From the NCBI GenBank assembly GCA_045594025.1, contig JAZNXS010000010.1, forward strand, positions 1 to 41,530: a stretch of 41,530 nucleotides of DNA, in the 5' to 3' direction. Below the pieces are notes generated by a model. It saw nothing but the letters and a program-made list of their open reading frames with translations. It did not search any database and was not told where the DNA came from. This document shows, one piece after another, positions 7,511 to 14,400 of this stretch. The DNA is from Scatosoma sp045594025 (GTDB lineage Bacteria > Bacillota > Clostridia > Christensenellales > Borkfalkiaceae). The position numbers and the translations under genes were made by a program. Position 1 is the stretch's first letter, and every line of letters begins with the position of its first letter.

Positions 7511-8893
7511 TTACAACTCTGCAATATCAAAGGAAGCCTTGATAATCTTTCTACCTTCCTTGACGTCTGCCACGTCGCCGCAGCCGACCATCTGCATCAT
7601 CAAATTACCGATTGCCGTACCTTCTGCAGGGCCCGTAATAATCTTCTTGCCCGTATACTTCATCGTCAATTCATTCAGGAGCATATTCTTGCTGCCGCCG
7701 CCGATGATGTTCAAGGTTTCGTATTTCTCACCCGTTACCTCTTCCAAGGCTTTCAAGGAGTAATCGTAATATTTCGCAAGGTTATTGTAAATAACGTAAG
7801 CCATTTCCCCTACCGGCAATTCTCTGCCCACAGCCGCGTTGATTTCCGCCGTCATGTTGTCAGGAGCAAGGAAACGCTGATCGTTGACGTTGATTTCATC
7901 GTCCACGGGGTTGGCTCTTGCCATGTCGGCAAGCTCTACAAAGCTGTACTTATCATCGAGCTCATGACGAACCTGCTGAATCATCCACAGACCCATGATA
8001 TTGATTTGCAAACGGAACTGCCCCTTCACACTGCCTTCGTTGGAATACCCAGCTTCTCTTGCAGCTTCACTCGTATGTGCGTAGTTTTGTTCCACGCCGA
8101 GCAGCGACCAAGTACCGCTGGAAATATACGGCGTCTGCGCATCCAAGGGCGCAGCTAAAACGGCGCTTGCCGTATCGTGCGTCGCAGGAAGCACTACCTT
8201 TGCCTTATACCCTACGATCGCCGCTACTTCATCGGAGAACTCCCCTACTTCCGTGCCCGGCTGAGAAAGCTCGCCGAACAGCTCTTTCTTGTAGCCAAGC
8301 TTTTCAAGAATTTCCTCATCCCACGTATGCGTTACGGAGTTGACCATGCCCGTCGTCGTTGCGTTGGTGTATTCCTGTTTCTTTACCCCCGTCAAACGGA
8401 AGTGGAAATAATCGGGAAGCATCAAAAACGATTTTGCTTTCGCCATTCTACCCGACTTCACGTCGTCCAAAAGCTGATATACCGTGTTGAAGGATGCAAA
8501 CTGAATCCCCGTCTTCGCATAGAGCTCTGCGAAAGGAATAATGCTATGTACGGCAGGAATCGTCGTTTCCGTTCTGGAATCGCGATAGCAATACGTGCCG
8601 CCGATCGCCTGATCGTTTTCATCGAGAAGCGCATAGTCAACGCCCCAAGTATCAATGCCTACCGCATAGGGAACTTTACCGATTTCTTTCGCTTTCTTTA
8701 AACCGTTTAAAATCTCTTGGAACAGTCTTTCATGCGTCCACATCAGATGCTCTTTCCCATCATACGCCGTCAACGTTTCAGGTCCGTTTTGGAAACGGTA
8801 AATTTCCTCCGTGATCATTTTGCCGTTTTCTATGTACGCTACAATGTGTCTACCCGACGATGCGCCGATATCGATTGCAAGATAATATCTCAT
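7511..8893 (-). CDS. rhaB: Rhamnulokinase
   Basis: A 460-aa FGGY-family kinase that phosphorylates L-rhamnulose at O1. The N-terminal ATP-binding segment reads YYLAIDIGASSGRHIVAY, followed by IDTWGVDYALLD, YCYRDSRT, the LMLPDYFHFRLTG region, LPATHDTASAV, ISSGTWSLLGVE and the C-terminal adenosine motif NIIGGGSKNMLLNEL. The start at 8893 (after AAAGGAAAGG) fits the usual N-terminus of the family. An in-frame ATG at 8956, after AAGGAG with 11-base spacing, would add 21 polar residues (RTNAQTEQKSAPK...) not expected in RhaB, but it cannot be excluded. It is the first gene of the operon, about 100 bases downstream of the predicted transcription start. The leader contains the candidate regulator sites described separately. 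Confidence 0.95.
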   Translation of the reverse strand: MRYYLAIDIGASSGRHIVAYIENGKMITEEIYRFQNGPETLTAYDGKEHLMWTHERLFQEILNGLKKAKEIGKVPYAVGIDTWGVDYALLDENDQAIGGTYCYRDSRTETTIPAVHSIIPFAELYAKTGIQFASFNTVYQLLDDVKSGRMAKAKSFLMLPDYFHFRLTGVKKQEYTNATTTGMVNSVTHTWDEEILEKLGYKKELFGELSQPGTEVGEFSDEVAAIVGYKAKVVLPATHDTASAVLAAPLDAQTPYISSGTWSLLGVEQNYAHTSEAAREAGYSNEGSVKGQFRLQINIMGLWMIQQVRHELDDKYSFVELADMARANPVDDEINVNDQRFLAPDNMTAEINAAVGRELPVGEMAYVIYNNLAKYYDYSLKALEEVTGEKYETLNIIGGGSKNMLLNELTMKYTGKKIITGPAEGTAIGNLMMQMVGCGDVADVKEGRKIIKASFDIAEL

Positions 8894-8920
8894 TTTTTCC
8901 TTTCCTTTTTTCAATTTTGG

Positions 8921-8936
8921 TGCGGATTTTTGTTCA
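8921..8936 (-). promoter_or_regulatory. Candidate operator, inverted partner of 9085-9100
   Basis: On the minus strand this reads TGAACAAAAATCCGCA, matching TGAACAAAAACGCGCA at 9085-9100 on the plus strand at 14 of 16 positions. The two copies face each other across both promoters, about 165 bp apart. This copy lies in the rhaB leader, roughly 60 bases downstream of the predicted start of transcription. Two direct copies of TGCGCATTT (8940-8948, 8950-8958) lie next to it. It is probably bound by the adjacent DeoR-family regulator; this is inferred from position and symmetry. Confidence 0.6.
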
Positions 8937-9000
8937 GTTTGCGCATTTGTGCGCATTTATTCAAAAGCTCCTTCTCACCCATTATTTTTTTGTCACCTAC

Positions 9001-9029
9001 ATTATATCATATAAATATTTTATTGTCTA
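9001..9029 (-). promoter_or_regulatory. Promoter of the rhamnose/BMC operon
   Basis: On the minus strand TAGACA (9029-9024) and TATAAT (9006-9001) are separated by 17 bases. A TGA immediately before TATAAT makes it an extended -10 element. Transcription would start near 8995 and run into rhaB. It is back to back with the regulator's promoter. Confidence 0.8.
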
Positions 9030-9044
9030 TATATGTTCGAAAGT

Positions 9045-9073
9045 TTGACAAAAAAATTTTTTTATGATAGAAT
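9045..9073 (+). promoter_or_regulatory. Promoter of the DeoR-family regulator gene
   Basis: TTGACA (9045-9050) and TAGAAT (9068-9073) are separated by 17 bases. The predicted start near 9080 lies just before the candidate operator at 9085-9100. That position would allow negative autoregulation. Confidence 0.8.
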
Positions 9074-9084
9074 ATGAACATAAA

Positions 9085-9100
9085 TGAACAAAAACGCGCA
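9085..9100 (+). promoter_or_regulatory. Candidate operator downstream of the regulator promoter
   Basis: TGAACAAAAACGCGCA lies just after the predicted transcription start and is the inverted match of the site at 8921-8936. A partial TGAACATAAA copy (9075-9084) lies directly upstream and gives a short direct repeat of TGAACA. DeoR-family proteins often bind several such repeats and loop the DNA between them. The binding protein is inferred. Confidence 0.55.
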
Positions 9101-9141
9101 AAGAATTAGAAAATTCCCCGAAAAAACGAGGTAAAAAAGCT

Positions 9142-9879
9142 ATGGCATTGACCGAAAGACAAAATGAAATTTTAAAATACTTAAAAGAGAACAAATCGGC
9201 AGGCGTTAGCAAGCTTGCAAAAGAGCTTTACGTCAGCGAAGCGACCATCCGAAGAGATCTTGCGGAAATGAAGAGCATGGGGCTTGTCGAACGCAGCCAC
9301 GGCGGCGCGTTACTACCCGAAAACGCGGAAGAAATTTCCATCTTTTTCCGCATGGAAAAAAACGCAAGCGAGAAGGAGCGCGCAGCCACGAAAGCCTTGC
9401 CGCATATCCCCCCTTTCAAATCGGTTTTTATCGACAGTTCTTCCACGGCGCTCGCCTTGGCGGAACGGTTGGATTTGGCGTATAAAACGGTAGTTACCAA
9501 CAACCTGCAAACGGCAATCCAGCTCTCTAAAAAACCTAATTTAAACCTTATTTTGTTGGGTGGAAACGTACATTTCAACACCAACTCCGCTACGGGTAGC
9601 TGGACAGCCAGACAGCTGGAAGATTTTGCTTTCGATTTGATGATTTCTTCCTGCGCCGCCGTTATCGGCGACGAGGTATTCGAACGTTCTCTCGATCAAA
9701 AGGAAATCAAACGTGCGGCATTCAATCGGTGTAAACAAAAGATATTACTGATCGACCATACGAAGTTTGCAGCGCACGGCACCTATCGCCTTTCCGCCCT
9801 CGCCGATTACGATTTGGTAGTAACGGATATGGCTCCCCCCGAAGGCACCAACCTGCAAAACGTAAAAATTATTTATTAA
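9142..9879 (+). CDS. DeoR/GlpR-family transcriptional regulator
   Basis: A 245-aa regulator. The N-terminal winged helix-turn-helix (residues ~4-58) begins TERQNEILKYLKEN and includes the recognition helix YVSEATIRRDLAEM, the family signature. The C-terminal DeoR sensor domain, an isomerase-like fold that binds phosphorylated sugars, spans about residues 75-230, with the FIDSSSTALALAERL, VVTNNLQTAIQL, LLGGNVHFNTNSATG and LLIDHTKF segments. Divergent orientation to rhaB and the symmetric operator candidates suggest it represses the rhamnose/BMC operon and itself until a sugar phosphate such as rhamnulose-1-phosphate binds. That effector is an inference. The start is the ATG after GAGGT at 9128-9132. 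The reading frame is intact. Confidence 0.93.
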   Translation: MALTERQNEILKYLKENKSAGVSKLAKELYVSEATIRRDLAEMKSMGLVERSHGGALLPENAEEISIFFRMEKNASEKERAATKALPHIPPFKSVFIDSSSTALALAERLDLAYKTVVTNNLQTAIQLSKKPNLNLILLGGNVHFNTNSATGSWTARQLEDFAFDLMISSCAAVIGDEVFERSLDQKEIKRAAFNRCKQKILLIDHTKFAAHGTYRLSALADYDLVVTDMAPPEGTNLQNVKIIY

Positions 9880-9886
9880 GTTTTAC

Positions 9887-9915
9887 TTGCTTTCTTGGAA
9901 ACAATGTATTATAAT
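9887..9915 (+). promoter_or_regulatory. Promoter of the PHP phosphoesterase gene
   Basis: TTGCTT (9887-9892) and TATAAT (9910-9915) are separated by 17 bases. Predicted transcription starts near 9922. That rules out the upstream in-frame TTG (9895) and ATG (9904) as starts on this transcript and supports the ATG at 9946. Confidence 0.72.
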
Positions 9916-9945
9916 ACAGGAGAAAACGACACACGAGGCAAACGT

Positions 9946-10692
9946 ATGATACAGGATTTACACGCGCATACCTATTATTCTTTCTGTTCGAAGGATAAAC
10001 CCGAAAAAGTGATTGAAGCCGCGATTACAGGCGGTATACAACAATTCGGGATTTGCGACCATAACTACGGCGTAGGTTGCGCCAGGACGGAATTTTGCTG
10101 GGACCAAGGCACAAAGCTGAATGCAGACTACGGCCAAACGTTACAGCGGTATTACGACCACATGACGCTGCTGAAAGATAAATATGCAAAGAAAATCAAG
10201 CTGCTTTGCGGCATTGAAGTTTGCACGTTAAAGGCAAAGGACAGCTACGCCCTGCCCACGAACGCGGACGTATCCTTTTTCGATTTTGCCTTGGTGGAAA
10301 ATCTCGATCATCCAAACTCGATCACGGGCGGCGATATCTTCGCTTTTGCAAAGCGTTGCGGCTGCCCCGTCGGTATCGCGCATACGGATATGTTCGCCTT
10401 TATCGAACGGCTCGGCGAAGACCCCTATCGCTATTTCAAACGCATGGCAGAAGCAGGGATTTTTTGGGAAATGAACGTCAATTACGACAGCTTGCATAAA
10501 TTCCAAAACCATGCTTACGTTACCGAATTTTTCAAAAACAAATGGCAGCAGGACATCGTAAAAAAGACAGGCGTACGCTTGTCCGTCGGTTTCGACGGGC
10601 ATATCGCGGCGGAATATAAACCCGCAAAAGTAAAGTCCGCTTGCAAACTCATTCAAGACATGGGTATCCATCTCGTGTTCGAAGGCAGATAA
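9946..10692 (+). CDS. PHP-domain phosphoesterase, HisK-like histidinol-phosphatase family
   Basis: A 248-aa protein of the polymerase-and-histidinol-phosphatase (PHP) superfamily, which uses a three-metal centre to hydrolyse phosphate esters. Metal-binding motifs are visible in order: DLHAHTYYS (two His of motif I), GICDHNYG (Asp, His), CGIEV (Glu), a VENLDHP segment, GIAHTDMF (His) and GFDGH (Asp, His) near the C-terminus. It lacks a signal peptide. The start at 9946 follows a GAGG with 8-base spacing and lies downstream of the gene's own promoter. No other histidine-biosynthesis gene is near, so histidinol phosphate is not implied. It may act on a sugar phosphate linked to the neighbouring rhamnose pathway, but this is speculation. 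Confidence 0.85.
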   Translation: MIQDLHAHTYYSFCSKDKPEKVIEAAITGGIQQFGICDHNYGVGCARTEFCWDQGTKLNADYGQTLQRYYDHMTLLKDKYAKKIKLLCGIEVCTLKAKDSYALPTNADVSFFDFALVENLDHPNSITGGDIFAFAKRCGCPVGIAHTDMFAFIERLGEDPYRYFKRMAEAGIFWEMNVNYDSLHKFQNHAYVTEFFKNKWQQDIVKKTGVRLSVGFDGHIAAEYKPAKVKSACKLIQDMGIHLVFEGR

Positions 10693-10708
10693 TTTTCCCC
10701 TATAAAAC

Positions 10709-10741
10709 AAAAAAGCAAACTCGCCTTGAGTTTGCTTTTTT
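10709..10741. terminator. Bidirectional rho-independent terminator, copy A
   Basis: A run of six A, then GCAAACTC-GCCTT-GAGTTTGC and six T form a 14-bp stem with a 5-base loop, working in both directions. It ends the plus-strand phosphoesterase gene and the minus-strand XRE gene. The 33-base core is identical to the terminator at 11403-11435. Confidence 0.95.
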
Positions 10742-10754
10742 CTATGAAAAATTT

Positions 10755-10964
10755 TTAATATTCTTCCGTGGCACCAAGTAAATAATCAGCGCTAACTTCA
10801 AATACTTCGCATAATTTTTTCAAAGAGGAAATTGTTGGCTCCTGTTTATTTTGTTCCCAATAAAATATTGTGGACTGCGCTTGCCCGATTTTTTCGGCAA
10901 GCATTTTTTGCGTCAACCCTTTTTCCTTTCTGAGCTCTTTAATTTTTTCACCAAAACCATTCAT
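10755..10964 (-). CDS. XRE-family helix-turn-helix regulator
   Basis: A 69-aa protein consisting almost only of a Cro/CI-type HTH_3 domain: GEKIKELRKEKGLTQKMLAEKIG, the recognition helix region QSTIFYWEQNKQEP, then TISSLKKLCEVFEVSADYLLG. The start at 10964 is chosen because the frame upstream of it is hydrophobic, unlike the family, and contains the -10 element of its promoter and part of the first operator. With that promoter the mRNA would begin only a few bases before the ATG, so it may be close to leaderless. No ribosome binding site is visible. It is divergent from the 107-aa gene and separated from it by three operator copies, so it probably represses both genes. Confidence 0.92.
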   Translation of the reverse strand: MNGFGEKIKELRKEKGLTQKMLAEKIGQAQSTIFYWEQNKQEPTISSLKKLCEVFEVSADYLLGATEEY

Positions 10965-10970
10965 AAAATT

Positions 10971-10979
10971 ATTATAGCA
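10971..10979 (-). promoter_or_regulatory. Extended -10 promoter of the XRE gene
   Basis: The minus strand reads TGCTATAAT, an extended -10 element, ending 6 bases before the ATG at 10964. No good -35 is seen at 16-18 bases; operator copy 1 occupies that place. Repressor binding there would shut the gene off. Confidence 0.65.
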
Positions 10980-10982
10980 AAA

Positions 10983-11047
10983 AATCATAAAAATGATTGA
11001 CAAAATCATAATTATGATTTATAATATAAAAAATCATAAAAATGATT
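10983..11047. promoter_or_regulatory. Three palindromic operators between the divergent XRE and 107-aa genes
   Basis: Three 16-bp sites: AATCATAAAAATGATT (10983-10998), AATCATAATTATGATT (11004-11019, a perfect palindrome) and AATCATAAAAATGATT (11032-11047). All share AATCAT...ATGATT half-sites; start-to-start spacing is 21 and 28 bp. Site 1 overlaps the -35 regions of both promoters, site 2 exactly fills the spacer of the plus-strand promoter, and site 3 covers its transcription start. The adjacent XRE protein is the obvious binder; this is inferred. Confidence 0.85.
10997..11025 (+). promoter_or_regulatory. Consensus sigma-A promoter of the 107-aa gene
   Basis: A perfect TTGACA (10997-11002), a 17-base spacer and a perfect TATAAT (11020-11025). 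Such a strong promoter with operators in the -35, the spacer and the start site is typical of a tightly repressed gene. Confidence 0.9.
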
Positions 11048-11066
11048 TTAAGGAGGAGTGATATAC

Positions 11067-11390
11067 ATGAAAAACAAAAAGCAATTAACAATCGAAGATA
11101 TTTTTTGCGGCATGCCGCATTTGAGGGCTTATTTTCAAGAAATGGATAGAATGATAAAAAAGTATAAAGGCGCACCTGCTGTTGACGAATTAAAAATCAA
11201 AAGAAGTGCTCTTTTAAAAACCGCCAAGGAAATACAAAGAACGGATTTGCAATTACTTTATTATATACATCATTATGAGCGTATTTATCCACATACTGTA
11301 TTACATGCTTTTCAAAAATTATTTATAGCGCAATGCGAATTGAAAAACCTATTAAGCGGAACCGATATACATAAGGATCAAACGGAATAA
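11067..11390 (+). CDS. Unknown 107-aa protein under XRE control
   Basis: I do not recognise this protein. It is 107 aa and largely helical in appearance (AYFQEMDRMIKKYKGAPAVDELKIKRSALLKTAKEI, then LLYYIHHYERIYPHTVLHAFQKLFIAQCEL). It has no signal peptide, no membrane segment and two Cys that form no motif. The ATG at 11067 follows AGGAGG (11051-11056) with 10-base spacing and is preferred over an in-frame GTG at 11058, which would almost touch that site. The gene has a perfect sigma-A promoter covered by three operators and ends at its own terminator. The layout resembles small phage-type or mobile-element-type regulatory cassettes, and a toxin role is possible. Nothing in the sequence shows one. 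Confidence 0.75.
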   Translation: MKNKKQLTIEDIFCGMPHLRAYFQEMDRMIKKYKGAPAVDELKIKRSALLKTAKEIQRTDLQLLYYIHHYERIYPHTVLHAFQKLFIAQCELKNLLSGTDIHKDQTE

Positions 11391-11402
11391 ATCACAAATG
11401 AT

Positions 11403-11435
11403 AAAAAAGCAAACTCGCCTTGAGTTTGCTTTTTT
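11403..11435. terminator. Bidirectional rho-independent terminator, copy B
   Basis: The same 33-base hairpin as copy A (six A, GCAAACTC-GCCTT-GAGTTTGC, six T) between the plus-strand 107-aa gene and the minus-strand InlB-repeat gene. It ends transcription from both sides. The identity of both terminators and loops is unusual for unrelated neighbouring genes. Confidence 0.95.
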
Positions 11436-11447
11436 TATTGCTTTTTG

Positions 11448-14400
11448 TCAGGAAATCATTTCCCATTTTGCATACAGTGTAACGTCTTCTATTTTATCCC
11501 ACGCCCTTACGCTATTACCGTTTTCATCCGTGTACTGCGTACCCGTACCGTTTTCGCCGTCATACCAACCCTTGAATGCGTACCCTTGCATTGCCGACGG
11601 CACACAGAACGTAGGCGTAGAGCCAAACGTTACAGACAACTGCAAATCTTCTAACCCACTGCCAACGCCGCCGTCCGCAGGTTTCTCTGTACCCTTAATA
11701 TATAATTTCGCCGTCCCCACAGACGATGAACTAGAACTATAACTTCTAAAGCCAATATAATATATCGTCCCTGCCGTTACGCTCCATGAAATACTCGCAT
11801 CACGATTCCCCTTTCCGTCATCATTGTAACTCAATCGATTAAGGTTTGCGTCATACAAGTATAAATACGGATCGCCCTGCTGCCTTTGCGTATAGATTTC
11901 CACCGTTTGACTGACAAGGGGTACAAATACGTAATAATTTAACGAATAATCAAAAGTGATATTGTCGGTATTTTGCCCCACGTTTAAAACAAAGTCATAA
12001 GCATAGGAAGGCTGCATCCACTTCGCATACAGCGTCATATCTCCCGTAACGTCCACGGTGAAATCGTACGGCTCGCCCGTACAATCGGAAGTTGTATACC
12101 ACCCTGCGAATACGTAACCGCTTCTCATCGGAATATCGGGATATTGCAAGCCCACCTCCTCGGTAACCGCCTGTAAATCAATCGTACCGCTTTCATCATT
12201 CCTGTCAAAGCTGACTGTATACGAATCGCCAAAGCCGTTTAACGTCACGTTTACGGAAATAGGGTCCCATACCGCGTACAGCGTAACCGTTTCACCGTCC
12301 ACCTCCGTGAGGTTGGAAACAAGCTCACCCTCTGCGTAGATTGTACCGCTTCCGTCCGCATTTTGCGACCACCCCATAAAGGTATACCCATACCTTGTAT
12401 ACGGATTATTAGGCAGCTCTTTTTCTTCGAAATAATCCAACTCGTAACCCGTCGGCAAATCGCCCACACCGCCGTTTGCGTCATAGCGCACGGCGTAGTG
12501 TTTCAAGGTCCATTTTGCATAAAGCGTCGTGCTGACGTACTTATCCCACGTTCTTACGCTGTTGCCGTTTTTGTCCGTGTACTGCGTACCCGTACCGTCT
12601 TTGCCGTCATACCAGCCGTGGAAAGTGTACCCCTCTTTCTGCGGCACTTCAAGCTGATATGCAGAAGCCGTGTATTCCAGCCAAGCAGAATTTAAATAGC
12701 TGTTTACGGCGTAGCCGCCGTAGATAGGCGTATCCGCGCCCCAAGCGTAAAGATAGCCGTCTCCCGAGCTCGATACACCTTCTACGCCGATATAATACAG
12801 CGTGTTCGCCGTCAAGTTTTCACCAATGCTATCCCACTCATTAATGCTAAGCTCGACAAGATTTTCATCGTATAAATACAATCGAACGGAATCGCCAAGC
12901 GTAGTATTATATTCTTCATCCATAAGCGAGAATCCATAATAGCCATCCATCACAGGAACAAAAGCATACATAGAAATTTGCGTATCGTAGCTAATGTCAA
13001 GCGGCGTACCAGTAGCCGTTAAATGATATGTTGCATAATTTTTATACACCCACTTCGCATACAACGTCGTATCTTGTGTGATCGGCTGATAGAAATGGAA
13101 CGGCTCTCCCTCGCAACTCGGGTTGCTATACCACCCTGCAAACAGATATTCATTATAATACGACGTTCCCTTTCTATATGGAACGCACGTACCGCTATTC
13201 ACCGTTTCGGTATAAGATTCGCCCACCCACGAACCGTCAAAAATGACCTGATACGTTTCCTGCGTCTCCGTCCACTTTGCGTACAGCGTTACGTTTTCGC
13301 TGACTGGCGCGGAGAAATCAAACGGCTCGCCCTCGCATTCGGGCGTAGTGTACCAGCCTGCAAAATAATAGCCGTTACGCGTGGGGATTTGAGGATATTC
13401 CAAAGCCGTATACCTTGTTACCTTTTGCGTAGACGGCGCGTCGCCGTTGCCGCCGTTGAGATGGAATCGAATAAAATATTCGCCGTCGCTGTCCGAGGTG
13501 TTAAGTTGTACTTCCATCCATACGCGCGACCACATCGCATACAACGTCACCGTTGCACCCTCTACGGAGGTCAGCGTGGACAATTCCTCGCCATTGTAAA
13601 ATAAGTAGCACTCGCCGCCTTGCTGATAACATACGCAATCCGAATTACAATTACAATACGAAGGCGAACAACAACTGCAGTCACCGTCTATATCCGTTCT
13701 CCAACCGTTAAAGCTGTATCCCGTTCTTTGAAACGTATTATAACGGAGCGCCTCTGCCTCGCCGTATACGAAAGACTGATCGCCCATCTCGCCTACGCCG
13801 CCGTTCGCGTCAAAGCGCACGGCGTAACGATTGCCTTGCCAGCCTGCATATAAAACCCCGTCGTTTTTATCCCAAGCCTTTACGCCATTCATCGCGCCAT
13901 CCACGTATTTTACGCCCATACCGTCGTAATATCCCGTGAACGTATATCCTTCCTTCTTGGGCGCGGTAAGCCCTGCCGTCGGTAAAATTTCTCCTACCCT
14001 GCCCGTAGTGCCCGTCGCTCCGCCCACACCGCCGTTTCTATTAAAAGATACCGTCGCCGTGCGAATTTCCCATTGCGCATAGAGAATCACTACCGCGCCG
14101 TGCTCGCTTGCCAAATTCTTAACGAGCGCGCCGTCTGCATAGCTTTCCCCACTACCGTCCGATTCCGTATTCCAGCCGATAAAGTTGTAACCGACCAACG
14201 CAAAATTCAAAGCCCACAAATGCGACTCTTGCTCTCCTTGCAACGTTTGCGTAGACATATCGCCGATTGCATTTACGTTATTTTTATCGAACGCCACCGT
14301 ATATTCGATGGGCGCCCACTTTGCATACAGTGCCAAGTTCCCCGACGAGCCTTCCATAATAGAGTCGATACGGTTTACAAAACCTTCTTCCGTATACCAA

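Noticed and set aside
8957..9000. A riboswitch or attenuator in the rhaB leader
   Set aside because: No stable hairpin with a U-run or known aptamer pattern is visible. Repeats there fit protein-binding sites better.
9895..9945. Earlier starts (TTG 9895, ATG 9904) for the PHP phosphoesterase
   Set aside because: They overlap or precede the -10 element at 9910-9915, and the PHP fold begins directly after the ATG at 9946.
10965..11009. Longer XRE protein starting at 11009
   Set aside because: The added residues are hydrophobic, encoded by the promoter/operator region, and absent from the usual HTH domain layout.
11058..11066. GTG start three codons upstream of the 107-aa gene
   Set aside because: It is only one base from the AGGAGG, too close to be used; the ATG at 11067 has ideal spacing.
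10755..11390. Calling the XRE and 107-aa genes a toxin-antitoxin pair
   Set aside because: Typical pairs are co-directional and overlapping, and the 107-aa protein matches no toxin family that I recognise. Only the regulatory layout is supported.
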